From NCBI RefSeq assembly GCF_900313025.1, contig NZ_OMPQ01000008.1, positions 289,432 through 353,431 of the forward strand: 64,000 nucleotides of DNA. Reading direction: 5' to 3'. The notes below the pieces were generated by a model. It made no database searches and was not told where the DNA came from. It saw nothing but the letters and a program-made list of their open reading frames with translations. The translations under genes and the position numbers were made by a program. Of the stretch, positions 9,901 to 17,180 are shown one piece after another; position 1 is the stretch's first letter, and each line of letters starts with the position of its first letter. The stretch is from Pseudophaeobacter sp. EL27 (GTDB lineage: Bacteria > Pseudomonadota > Alphaproteobacteria > Rhodobacterales > Rhodobacteraceae).

Positions 9901-10252
9901 CATATCCTTCGGTGAGAGCTTTGTTTCAGCCAAATTGCTGGCCGAAATTGATGGGAACTGCCGGCAGCAGACCGAGAGCTCGCATGGGGTCACCTATGTT
10001 CATCTCATGACGGAACACCATGAGGTGGTGTTTGCAGAAGGGATCGCAACAGAGACCTTTTGGCCGGGCCCCGAGGCCATTCGTGGCCTGTCAGCCAATG
10101 ATATGCGGGAGATGTTTGATCTTTTCCCAGAGCTGGCAGCGACTTACGGGCTTGTCGGGTCCTATGGGCGTAGCCATGTCGAACAGGTCTATGGCGTTTT
10201 GGCGCGTCAAAGCCTGAAACGGCGTGATCTATCGGGTTTGCGCGCCGCCTAG
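6905..10252 (+). CDS. Very large secreted protein: Ala/Glu/Lys coiled coil, RTX calcium-binding repeats, C-terminal Hint domain
   Basis: This 1115-residue protein uses a TTG start; the ATG at 6895 is out of frame and closes after 13 codons. Residues 15-175 are an almost pure A/E/K/D helix (units such as KDAEKEAKDAEKDAEK), predicted to be a long rigid coil. Residues 179-215 and 425-710 are GGxGxD-type RTX nonapeptides that bind calcium after type I secretion, separated by a non-repeat domain (225-420). From Cys910 (IPCFTPEALLATKRG) to about 1060 lies a Hint_2 domain, expected to self-cleave at Cys910; YVHLMTEHHEVVFAEG is its late block. A 126-residue block is tandemly duplicated. No type I secretion genes are in the window. 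The adhesive or enzymatic role is unknown. Confidence 0.85.
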   Translation: MPTWSWPDEVEGSNLTSAKDQAQAIKEAEEAAKAAEEASIVATEAQLAWEEAEAVAEAAKEAKEAAEDAADEAKDAAKDAQKAAEEAVEALEDAAESGDASAIEAATEAAETAVDAAEAAEAAEEAAKLAEKAAKDAEKEAKDAEKDAEKEAKDAEKDAEKAEKEAEKAAEEAYDDKMGGSTGDDTLDAGMGDDTVAGEEGSDSIDGGEGNDVLYGDMGDGFDQGVDASPLSLELGNMESVSHDGWLGSAGNFAVFSDIATLEDGSKVWGKLVLVEKSNPDMWVEFGYTNGAEVLLEGDTAGDQATFRLEFFDPITGDPVFLNSTATFNDIDDNSNVGDAEAVIIDGNSFTSFGVASDTSLTTAVDGNMVTATGSELNGYTDQDAWFSAEFEDKSSIEFTLQTRDGYSGFTLSGDVIDDPVVTIIEQGDDTITAGEGDDVVYGQGGDDSLSGEEGDDSLDGGEGNDVMDGGTGADTLIGGAGGDTLSGGEGDDYIEGGAGDDFLSTGIGDDTLIGGEGDDTLHNSAGDDSLVGGVGNDSIVATDGNDTLEGGDGADTMYGGNDNDQILGGIGDDHMHGELGDDSLDGGDGDDVMSGGAGSDTLIGGDGGDTISGGDGDDYIEGGLGNDSLTTGLGNDTLIGGAGDDTLRNSAGDDSLVGGIGNDSIVATDGNDTLEGGDGADTMFGGNDNDLLIGGAGADVMHGESGADTFQMSDGFGNDTLTGGEAGVDQDTVDLTGVTSSGVTVSYTGDEAGTISDGSDTITFSEIESLKLTGNDDRVDASADSAGVVIDAGAGDDRITFGAGNDYIAGGDGYDDFVLTSTGGVDTVSDFSISDDDDDGFFNDQLDVSDLIGGTGPSGGVRVQDVSVSDDGFGNALLSFPGGESLVLQGVTPAQISSQAQLHSAGIPCFTPEALLATKRGAVPAGHIKVGDLLQTADNGYQPVIWVGKRTLSPAELAERPHLKPFCLRPDGLLSPERPLLLSPQHRLLLNRKTFERDISFGESFVSAKLLAEIDGNCRQQTESSHGVTYVHLMTEHHEVVFAEGIATETFWPGPEAIRGLSANDMREMFDLFPELAATYGLVGSYGRSHVEQVYGVLARQSLKRRDLSGLRAA
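8275..9030 (+). repeat. Tandem duplication of a 378-bp block within the RTX region
   Basis: Two copies of a 126-residue block (about 8275-8652 and 8653-9030) follow each other with a period of exactly 378 bases. Aligned landmarks at 8333/8711 and 8528/8906 confirm the period. The protein copies are nearly identical in stretches such as NSAGDDSLVGG and SIVATDGNDTLEGGDGADTM, while third codon positions differ. The duplication is therefore old, or maintained by selection. Confidence 0.85.
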
Positions 10253-10755
10253 TGCAAGCGCTCGCCTGAGCCACGACCTTGATATGTTGAGTCAGGCAGG
10301 AAACTGAGCGCCCTTTCATACAAGCAGGTAACTGGCCTCATCCAATCGAGGAGGAGGCTGGGTTTTCCTAAGCTGCCAGACGTTCTCAACCAGGTCCTGT
10401 CCACACCGGGACGGGAGGCAGCGTCACCGCTGAAGGTGCTTACGACATTGGCAAAGGCCAAGTTGTTGAAGCTCCACACATCTGGAGCCAGAGCACAGGA
10501 GGACGCAGTTCGCTCCTGCGCAAGTGTCCGGCCTACGCTTTGTGGAGACAGGTGGCCGGAAACCACGTTAAGTCACCCTACCGGGATCATGCCGCGCCTC
10601 TAAACGAGCCTCACAGCGCCTGGAATAGCAAAATCCCCTGCCCTAGGCTAAGCCCCACTGTGGCACGGGCGGTCATACTCTCATACGGGGTCCCCTAAAG
10701 ATCAGTTAAGCGCAGCGCGCTGGCCTTGCTCAGCTCTGTGCCTAACCCTGCACGT
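10253..10755. other. Intergenic stretch between RTX gene and chemoreceptor terminator
   Basis: Roughly 500 bases with no supported gene. Short stop-rich reading frames exist on both strands. The sequence near 10350-10366 shares a 15-base stretch with the decayed element at 30432, but the similarity does not extend far enough to call a repeat. Nothing else was recognised. Confidence 0.5.
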
Positions 10756-10756
10756 G

Positions 10757-10788
10757 AAAAGGTCGCTGAGCTTTGCAGCGCAGCGACC
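10757..10788 (-). terminator. Rho-independent terminator of the chemoreceptor gene
   Basis: On the reverse strand a perfect 8-bp stem (GGTCGCTG / CAGCGACC, 10761-10788) is followed by TTTT (10757-10760), about 50 bases after the chemoreceptor stop. Confidence 0.85.
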
Positions 10789-10840
10789 CTTGTCTTCTAA
10801 GTGGTCATAGCAAATTACGTCCTGCTGTTCACCTCAATCC

Positions 10841-13186
10841 TCAGAAGTCTTGCCACTGGTTAGCGCCCGCATCGTTTGTGCCTGTTGCGGCACGGGGCTG
10901 CTCTGCGAGCTCAACATCCCAATCGTCCGCACCATGCGCTGAAGGCGCAACAGTTGGTTCCGAATTGGGGGTTGCAGCCCTCTCCGAGCGGCCAGAGAGT
11001 TGGAAATTGCCAACCAGCTTGGTGAGTTCAGCGGCGTCGCCTTTCAGCAAATGACCCGCCGCAGTTGCTTCTTCGACCATGGCAGCATTCTGCTGAGTAA
11101 CCTGGTCCAACTGCACGACGCCTGTATTGATTTCGCCCAGCCCGGTGGATTGTTCAACCGCGCCCCGTGCAATGTCGGTGACCAATGAGGAGATATGTCC
11201 GACCCGCTCAACGATATTTTGCAATGCGTCACCAGCGCGACCAACCAGGTCGACGCCATGTTCCACCTGCTTGGTACTATCGCCAATCAGAGCCTTAATC
11301 TCCAATGCCGCGTCTGAGGACCGCTGAGCAAGCGCGCGCACTTCTGAAGCAACCACCGCAAACCCACGACCAGCTTCACCGGCACGTGCGGCTTCTACAC
11401 CCGCATTGAGCGCCAAGAGGTTGGTCTGGAAAGCGATGTCATCGATCACACCAATGATCTGCGAAATATGAGTCGAGGATTGCTCGATCTCGGTCATAGC
11501 CGCGACTGCGCTTTTTACCACGGCGCCACTGGTTTCTGCTTCGCCTTTAGCTTCATCAACAATTTTTTCAACGCTGCTCGCACCATCTGCTGCGGATTTC
11601 ACGCTCACTGTCATCTGTTCCAGGGCCGCAGCTGTTTCCTCCAGAGTGGCAGCCTGACTTTCGGTTCGTGTCGACAAATCATCAGACGACTGGCTGATTT
11701 CATCCGCGCCGTTTGCGATACTGCTGGCGGAATCCACCACCTGGGACAGGGTCTCATTCAGAGTCCTGACAGTGGTGTTAAAATCAGCGCGCAGCTTTTC
11801 ATGTTCGCGGGAAAAAACCTCTTCGATGTTTTGGGAGAAATCCCCCTCAGACAGGCGCAACAGACCAGCGCTGAGCGTTTCCACCACATGTTGCTGCTGT
11901 CTTTGCTGTTCGGCACGCTCCTCTTCGGCGCTGCGCGCTTGTTTCAGGTCGCCCTGCATCGAGACCAGTGTTTTACCAATCTGGCCAATTTCATCGCCTC
12001 GGCTTGCCTCTGTAACATCAGTATCCAGAGCCCCTGAGGCAATTGCCTCCATGTTCTCACAGATCCGGGCAATCGGCTTGGTAATGGAACGGGCAAAGAT
12101 CCAACCCAAGAGCGACATCAACAGGGTGATCCCCAGGCCAATCATCACCAGAACATTACGCTTTTGGGTTACTGGCCCCATGATCTCGGCAATATCCTGT
12201 TCAGCCACAATCACCCAGTCAGCATAGCTAAGGCCCAGAGGGGCTGCATAGGCGGCCACCTGCTGTCCACGGATGCCAGTATTGTCGGCGCCATAGGTAT
12301 TTTCGCCTGCCTGAGCGGTGCCGATATGGTCGCTTTGGGGCAAGGATTGCAGGACCTGGTAGCCCTCCTCAAAACGCGAGGTCGTACGCGCCAGACCATC
12401 TTGACCAACAAGAAGGATTTCGGTGGTTTCACCAAGCCCATCGGAATTATTGACGATCTCACCCAGCATCGCGACAGGGATTTGCAAAGCAACCACCCCC
12501 AAGAGCGCACCGCTGGTATCAAAAACGGGGGTAGCGACAAAGGCAGCCGCCGCCCCAAAGCTGGGTGCATAGGGTTCCATATCAACAAAATAGAGTTTGC
12601 CGGCCTGGCCTTTGGCGGCCTGACGAAACAAAACGCCCAGACCAGAGTCCTTGTAAGCGCCAGTGGTCAAGCTTGTGGCGTAGTCCATTTCCTTGAACAC
12701 CGAATAAACGATATCCCCGGCAGGACTAATCAGAAAGGCATCGTAATATCCCTTGGTGTCGATGAGCGTCCGCAAACCAGGATGATAAATACCATGTTCC
12801 GTATGATAGGCCTGATCCCCAGAGGCGCGGTCAAGCAGGTGCTTTTCACCGGTCTTGTTTGGATTGTTGGTTATATAGGCTTTGGTCAGGTCAGTCGCCG
12901 CATTGTCCAACTCGCCCCAGGTTTGCTCAAAAGCTGACAAGGCTCTGCCAGTTGCCGGCGAAGCGCCAAGGGTCAACAGGTCGGATTGAATGCCGTTCAT
13001 CAACTGCTGAACGGCTGCCCTGCGGTCTGCGACCATCGACGACATTTGCTGTTGGACACTTTGAAAAGCCTGGCGTTGAAAGCTCACCAAACTGAACGCA
13101 ATAAGGGTCGCCCCGATGAGAAAGCTGAAACCTACAATGAAGAGTGGAAGCTTCTTTGAAAGCTGTACTGACCTTAGATTTAGCAT
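10841..13186 (-). CDS. Methyl-accepting chemotaxis protein with periplasmic sensor, HAMP and C-terminal CheR-docking-like tail
   Basis: This 781-residue chemoreceptor has TM1 at about residues 13-35, a 300-residue periplasmic domain resembling double-Cache sensors (YYDAFLISPAGDIVYSVFKE near 150), TM2 near 345-368, a HAMP domain (SITKPIARICENMEAIASG), and a cytoplasmic signalling coil. The conserved hairpin tip is IAFQTNLLALNAGVEAARAG with GRGFAVVASEVRALAQRS. The last residues, QWQDF, match the xWxxF pentapeptide that tethers CheR/CheB, and a flexible 60-residue linker precedes them. The gene is monocistronic, ends at a good terminator, and has no other chemotaxis genes nearby. The ligand is unknown. 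Confidence 0.95.
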   Translation of the reverse strand: MLNLRSVQLSKKLPLFIVGFSFLIGATLIAFSLVSFQRQAFQSVQQQMSSMVADRRAAVQQLMNGIQSDLLTLGASPATGRALSAFEQTWGELDNAATDLTKAYITNNPNKTGEKHLLDRASGDQAYHTEHGIYHPGLRTLIDTKGYYDAFLISPAGDIVYSVFKEMDYATSLTTGAYKDSGLGVLFRQAAKGQAGKLYFVDMEPYAPSFGAAAAFVATPVFDTSGALLGVVALQIPVAMLGEIVNNSDGLGETTEILLVGQDGLARTTSRFEEGYQVLQSLPQSDHIGTAQAGENTYGADNTGIRGQQVAAYAAPLGLSYADWVIVAEQDIAEIMGPVTQKRNVLVMIGLGITLLMSLLGWIFARSITKPIARICENMEAIASGALDTDVTEASRGDEIGQIGKTLVSMQGDLKQARSAEEERAEQQRQQQHVVETLSAGLLRLSEGDFSQNIEEVFSREHEKLRADFNTTVRTLNETLSQVVDSASSIANGADEISQSSDDLSTRTESQAATLEETAAALEQMTVSVKSAADGASSVEKIVDEAKGEAETSGAVVKSAVAAMTEIEQSSTHISQIIGVIDDIAFQTNLLALNAGVEAARAGEAGRGFAVVASEVRALAQRSSDAALEIKALIGDSTKQVEHGVDLVGRAGDALQNIVERVGHISSLVTDIARGAVEQSTGLGEINTGVVQLDQVTQQNAAMVEEATAAGHLLKGDAAELTKLVGNFQLSGRSERAATPNSEPTVAPSAHGADDWDVELAEQPRAATGTNDAGANQWQDF

Positions 13187-13741
13187 TTAGAACTCCGTAG
13201 ACTAGCTAGGTATCTCTATGAAATGGCAGCTCAATCCTTAAGAAGACGAAAATGGCAATCAGAGGGTGTTTTGCAAATTAACAAAGGCGAGCTTGGGTTG
13301 AAAAGAAAGATCAAACTGACATTTCACACTCCATTTAAGACGAGCAAATAGACTTAACTCACCCCAGGCGCGCATCGTGAAGGAACCGTAAAATGGGGTG
13401 AAAAAGTGATTCGCCTGTCTTTTGGATCCATATCTGACAACAGACTGTCGCGCGTGCGGTAAGGTTCCCCTGCGCCCGCGCCGTTGTCCGGAAAGGGCTA
13501 GCAACAGTCGCGCGTGATGGCCTCAACTCTGTACAGACAGCCACACCACTTTGCGCGACCAAACGGATCTGCTGTCGCGCGCGCTGGGGCGCAAATCCTT
13601 CGCCCGCCCCCAGCCAGAACGATTTTTTGTTGCTTTCCACCAAATAAGACTGAGGCGCCCAGCTTAAGACCGTTTGCAGGGCGCTTTCATACCCATTGAC
13701 ACAACTAAGATTGCGCTCATACATACCCCAGATGGTTTTTC
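13187..13741. other. Intergenic region upstream of chemoreceptor and cobalamin riboswitch
   Basis: About 550 bases between two divergent units. It holds the chemoreceptor promoter (reverse strand) and the promoter of the B12 transport operon. Three copies of the GC-rich motif CWGTCGCGCGYG lie at 13445-13456, 13505-13516 and 13572-13583. Reading frames crossing it overlap the riboswitch and are not supported. Confidence 0.5.
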
Positions 13742-13918
13742 CCGGGGTCACTCCGGGAAAATGAAAAGGGAATACGGTGTGGTGTAGCCAACAGGCGCCA
13801 AATCCGTGACTGCCCCCGCAACTGTGAGCGGAGAGCACTGCTGCAACAAGCCACTGCCCATCAGGGTGGGAAGGCGTAGCAAGGCCTCGACCCGCGAGTC
13901 AGGAGACCTGCCATCCAG
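13742..13918 (+). ncRNA. Cobalamin riboswitch (AdoCbl/B12 element) of the corrinoid transport operon
   Basis: The order of conserved blocks fits the cobalamin riboswitch: an AAAGGGAA-like start with GGTG, then GACTGCCCCCGCAACTGT with following GAGCGG (about 13808-13833), AGCCACTG with GGGAAGG, and the 3' block CGCGAGTCAGGAGACCTGCC, which contains the B12 box. It ends about 45 bases before a strong AAGGAGG ribosome binding site, with no T-run in between, suggesting translational control. It governs the following leader ORF, DUF1636-type protein and BtuDFC-like transporter. Confidence 0.93.
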
Positions 13919-13961
13919 TAGTTCACCCAACCCGGGACGGGGAGTCCTGAAGGAGGCTTAG

Positions 13962-14048
13962 ATGGCACGTAGAAACCGTGTTTGCAGAACCGACATCCGT
14001 TCGCTTTGTGTGCCTTTCAGCGAGGCGAGACATGACCGGCAGCAGTGA
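13962..14048 (+). CDS. Possible 28-codon leader peptide behind the cobalamin riboswitch
   Basis: The best ribosome binding site after the riboswitch (AAGGAGG, 13950-13956, five bases of spacing) points to ATG 13962, not to the DUF1636-type gene. The frame encodes 28 residues rich in Arg and Cys (MARRNRVCRTDIR, then SLCVPFSEARHDRQQ) and ends with TGA at 14046-14048, overlapping the next start (14032) by 17 bases. This arrangement would couple translation of the transport operon to the leader. A frameshift that detached a true N-terminus is the alternative. No homologue is recognised. Confidence 0.45.
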   Translation: MARRNRVCRTDIRSLCVPFSEARHDRQQ

Positions 14049-14388
14049 TCATTCCATTTTGATTTGCACTTCGTGTAAAGGCGGGGGCGAAGCGAACAAA
14101 CTGCGTGCAGCATTGGCTGAGCGTGTCTCCGAACGCTTCACCCTGCGCGCCGTCGACTGCATGGCGGGCTGCGACCACCCCATAGCTGTTGGGCTGCAGG
14201 GACCTGGCAAGACACAGTATCTCTTTGGTGAGATCGAAGCACAGGACGATATTGAGGCGATTGCCTGTTTTGCCGAACAATTCCTGGCGAGTGAAACCGG
14301 CTGGAGTAACGCGTCGCAACGCCCCCAAAGACTATACAACAAAACCCTGGCCCGGCTTCCGGCCTACAGGCATGGGGGCAAGGTATGA
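14032..14388 (+). CDS. DUF1636-family metal-binding protein of a cobalamin transport operon
   Basis: From ATG 14032 (GAGG seven bases upstream) the product has 118 residues. It opens with a thioredoxin-like metal or Fe-S site: ILICTSCKGGG (CxxC) and, 40 residues later, DCMAGCDHP (CxxxC). This pattern belongs to the DUF1636 family of small ferredoxin-like proteins often found beside cobalt or cobalamin genes. A GTG at 13978 would add 18 residues but has no ribosome binding site. The stop overlaps the ABC ATPase start (ATGA). Its exact role is unknown; metal or corrinoid handling is inferred from the riboswitch and the neighbours. Confidence 0.8.
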   Translation: MTGSSDHSILICTSCKGGGEANKLRAALAERVSERFTLRAVDCMAGCDHPIAVGLQGPGKTQYLFGEIEAQDDIEAIACFAEQFLASETGWSNASQRPQRLYNKTLARLPAYRHGGKV

Positions 14389-15203
14389 CAAGCGTTTCGC
14401 CCCTCCCTGCCCCCTTTCTCTGCGTGCGCGATCTGGAGTATTTTGCGCTCAACGGGGATCCCCTGGTATCTGGAGTATCCTTTGATTTGCAGCAGGGATC
14501 GATCCTTGCCATTGCCGGACCAAATGGCGCTGGTAAATCGACCCTGTTGAATCTGCTCTCAGGGAGCGAACCTCTGGCGCTTGGCGAGGTTCAGATTGGC
14601 GGCTCTTGCCTGGGCAAGATGAAGGCCCATGAGCGGGCGGGATTGATCGCGCTGGTTAGCCAGCAAAGCGCCCCTGATGGACGGCTGCGGCTTCAGGACT
14701 ATGTGGCCCTGGGGCAATTGCCAATCGTTGCGCGCCGTTCTGCCAGTGAAAACAGCCAGGTAATTCAGTCCATTCTGGAACTCACCGGACTGTCACGACT
14801 GGCCAAAAAACCAATGGCGCAGCTATCAGGCGGGGAGTGCCAACGCGCCCATATCGCCCGCGCCCTTGCGCAGGAGCCTGAGCTTTTATTTCTGGACGAG
14901 CCCACCAATCACCTGGATCCGGATGCCAAAGGGCGCATGTTATCCCTAGTGGCCTCGCTGGGCATCACCGTTGTCATGGTGGTTCATGATCTGGTGATGA
15001 TCCCGGAATTTGCCACCCATGCTGCCTTGATGAAATCGACCCGGCTTGTTGCCTTTGGCCCGACCTCCGAAGTGCTCACCCCGGAAAACGTCCAGTCAAC
15101 CTTTGGCGTCCGCTATCTGAGCCTCCCCCACGAGGGCCGGATGATCCCTGCTCTCGACATCCGCAAAACCAATTTTCAAAATCTGAAGGAAAACGCGCAA
15201 TGA
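14385..15203 (+). CDS. btuD: Cobalamin/iron-chelate type ABC transporter ATP-binding protein
   Basis: This 272-residue ATPase has Walker A GPNGAGKST, Q-loop SQQSAPDGRL, signature LSGGECQRAHIARAL, Walker B LLFLDEP and a switch histidine in VVHDL. The order and the FecE/BtuD-like length place it in the iron-chelate/B12 importer class. It overlaps both neighbours by four bases (ATGA), so the unit is strictly co-translated. Control by the upstream cobalamin riboswitch makes corrinoid the most likely cargo; siderophore is the alternative. Confidence 0.85.
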   Translation: MTSVSPLPAPFLCVRDLEYFALNGDPLVSGVSFDLQQGSILAIAGPNGAGKSTLLNLLSGSEPLALGEVQIGGSCLGKMKAHERAGLIALVSQQSAPDGRLRLQDYVALGQLPIVARRSASENSQVIQSILELTGLSRLAKKPMAQLSGGECQRAHIARALAQEPELLFLDEPTNHLDPDAKGRMLSLVASLGITVVMVVHDLVMIPEFATHAALMKSTRLVAFGPTSEVLTPENVQSTFGVRYLSLPHEGRMIPALDIRKTNFQNLKENAQ

Positions 15204-16147
15204 AATCTCTCTGGTCAGCTGCACTCCTCCTGAGTGTCGCAAGCGGTGTTTCCGCATCTGAGGTAAAAGTCGACAACTGCGGGACGCCGCTGGTTTTTGA
15301 AACCACGCCTGAGCGCTTGGTGGTGCATGATATCAACATGTCCGAAATGGCCTTCGCGCTTGGCCTGCAAGACAAGATGGTTGGTGTCACCGGCATTACC
15401 GGCTGGTACAAAACCAGCCCCGAATTCGATGCCGCCCGTGGAGAAATCCCCGAGCTTGCCCCCAAATATCCGAGCATCGAGAACCTGGTCTCAGCCTCCG
15501 CAGATCTGTTCTTCGCCGGCTGGTACTATGGCATGAAGCCCGGTGGAGACGTCACGCCGAATACGCTCGCCCCGTTTGGGATCAAGACCATGGTCCTGAC
15601 CGAAAGCTGCGTGCATCTGGACAAAGACCGCCCCGAAGCAAGCATGGATTTGTTGTTCAACGATGTGATGCGTCTCGGCCAGGTCATGCAGGTGGAAGAC
15701 AAGGCAGAGGCCTTGATAGCAGGCTGGCAGCAGCAATTGGCCAGCATTGAAGCCAAGACAGCCGAGCAGCCCAAACCACGGGTCTTCCTGTTGGATGGTC
15801 CTGCGGATGCGCCCTTCACTGCCGGCAAGTTTGCAATCCCCGACGCGATGATCACAGCAGCCGGTGGCACCAGCGTCACCCATGACATGGACACCAGCTG
15901 GGGGCGCACCTCCTGGGAAGCCGTCGCGGCGGCCAACCCCGAGTTCCTGGTGCTGCTGGACTACCAGAACGGCAATGGCGCCGAAGACACCTTCAAGTTC
16001 CTGCAGGAGCATCCGGTCATGGCCCATACAGATGCGGTCAAGAACGAACGTTGGGTAGGGCTGCGGTACGAAGAACTGACGCCTGGGCCTGCCAATATTG
16101 CAGCGATCGAGAAAATGGCCAAGGCAATGCACCCGGGGCTCAACTAG
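15200..16147 (+). CDS. btuF: Periplasmic binding protein of a corrinoid ABC importer
   Basis: This 315-residue protein has a signal peptide cleaved near residue 20 (SGVSASEV). The two-lobed helical-backbone receptor fold is seen in RLVVHDINMSEMAFALGL at the start of lobe one and in the ITAAGGTSV and WEAVAAANPEFLVLLDY segments of lobe two, as in BtuF and FhuD. It starts inside the ATPase stop and precedes the permease by one base. B12 or a B12 precursor is inferred from the riboswitch. Confidence 0.85.
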   Translation: MKSLWSAALLLSVASGVSASEVKVDNCGTPLVFETTPERLVVHDINMSEMAFALGLQDKMVGVTGITGWYKTSPEFDAARGEIPELAPKYPSIENLVSASADLFFAGWYYGMKPGGDVTPNTLAPFGIKTMVLTESCVHLDKDRPEASMDLLFNDVMRLGQVMQVEDKAEALIAGWQQQLASIEAKTAEQPKPRVFLLDGPADAPFTAGKFAIPDAMITAAGGTSVTHDMDTSWGRTSWEAVAAANPEFLVLLDYQNGNGAEDTFKFLQEHPVMAHTDAVKNERWVGLRYEELTPGPANIAAIEKMAKAMHPGLN

Positions 16148-16148
16148 C

Positions 16149-17162
16149 ATGGGCCGATTTGGCCTATCACTACTCTTAGGGGCGGCCACCTTGGTCGCCC
16201 TTATCTTGCTGTCGGTTCTTTACGGATCGACAGATGTACCGGTTTCAGAGGTCTTTGCCGCCATCTCATATGGGCTTGGTTTCAGCAGTTTGGACCCGGA
16301 ACCGATCCATCGGATCATCTTTGATCTGCGGCTGCCACGCGCGCTGTTCGCCGCTCTGATCGGCGCAGGATTGGGGCTTGTTGGCGTGGTGTTGCAAACC
16401 ACAACCCGAAACGACCTGGCGGATCCGTTTCTGTTTGGTCTTTCATCCGGTGCCGCTGCCGGAGCGGTTCTGGTCATCACCGTAACCGGGGATGTTCTTG
16501 GCATTTGGACCCTGCCCCTTGCGGCCTTTAGCGGTGGTCTTGTCGCCTCAGGAATCGTTCTTTTTCTGGTGCGAACACTACAAAGCAGTGCGCCGGAAAA
16601 ACTGATTCTGGCCGGGCTCGCCGTCTCCTTTCTGTTTGCTGCCATCACGAACTATTTGATCTTTTCCGGTGATAACCGAGCGGCGCATTCGGTGATTTTC
16701 TGGATGCTCGGCGGGCTTGGACTGGCCCGATGGGAAACCCTGCCGTTGGTGACCGCTGGACTGGCCCTGATCGCCAGTTATGCGATGTGGCGGAGCCGCT
16801 GGCTTGACGCGCTTTTGGCAGGGGATATCACCGCCGCCAGCCTTGGCGTGCCAGTTGGCGCGCTGCGGACCCGCATGTTTTTGATCTCTGCGCTGGCCAC
16901 GGCCGCGTTTGTGTCAGTTGCTGGCGTCATTGGCTTTGTTGGCCTCATGGTACCACATGTTGCCCGCGGTCTTGCAGGACCCATGCACCGCAATCTCCTA
17001 CCAATGGCCGCACTCATCGGCGCCGTTCTTCTCACCGCTTCTGATATCGTTTCCCGGTTACTTCTGGCGCCACAGGAGCTCCCTGTGGGGATCGTGACCA
17101 CCTCCGTTGGTTCAGGGTTTGTTTTCCTTTTGCTGTTGGGAACAAAACAGCGGCGGCGATGA
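16149..17162 (+). CDS. btuC: FecCD/BtuC-type ABC transporter permease
   Basis: Starting at ATG 16149, one base after the btuF stop, this 337-residue permease has about ten membrane segments. RLPRALFAALIGAGLGLVGV (around residue 55) and VGLMVPHVARGL (near 255, the coupling-helix loop that meets the ATPase) are FecCD landmarks. An upstream in-frame ATG at 16098 would overlap btuF and is rejected. It ends the riboswitch-controlled operon. No TonB-dependent outer membrane receptor is present in the window. Confidence 0.9.
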   Translation: MGRFGLSLLLGAATLVALILLSVLYGSTDVPVSEVFAAISYGLGFSSLDPEPIHRIIFDLRLPRALFAALIGAGLGLVGVVLQTTTRNDLADPFLFGLSSGAAAGAVLVITVTGDVLGIWTLPLAAFSGGLVASGIVLFLVRTLQSSAPEKLILAGLAVSFLFAAITNYLIFSGDNRAAHSVIFWMLGGLGLARWETLPLVTAGLALIASYAMWRSRWLDALLAGDITAASLGVPVGALRTRMFLISALATAAFVSVAGVIGFVGLMVPHVARGLAGPMHRNLLPMAALIGAVLLTASDIVSRLLLAPQELPVGIVTTSVGSGFVFLLLLGTKQRRR

Positions 17163-17180
17163 CAAACTTAGAACGGACCT

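Noticed and set aside
10340-10380. Possible third copy of the decayed element at 30432 and 49541
   Set aside because: Only about 15 bases (GAGGCTGGGTTTTCC) match well; similarity beyond this is near chance by eye.
13359-13838. 159-residue reverse-strand frame upstream of the B12 operon
   Set aside because: It runs into the conserved cobalamin riboswitch, which explains the conservation; the translation shows no domain.
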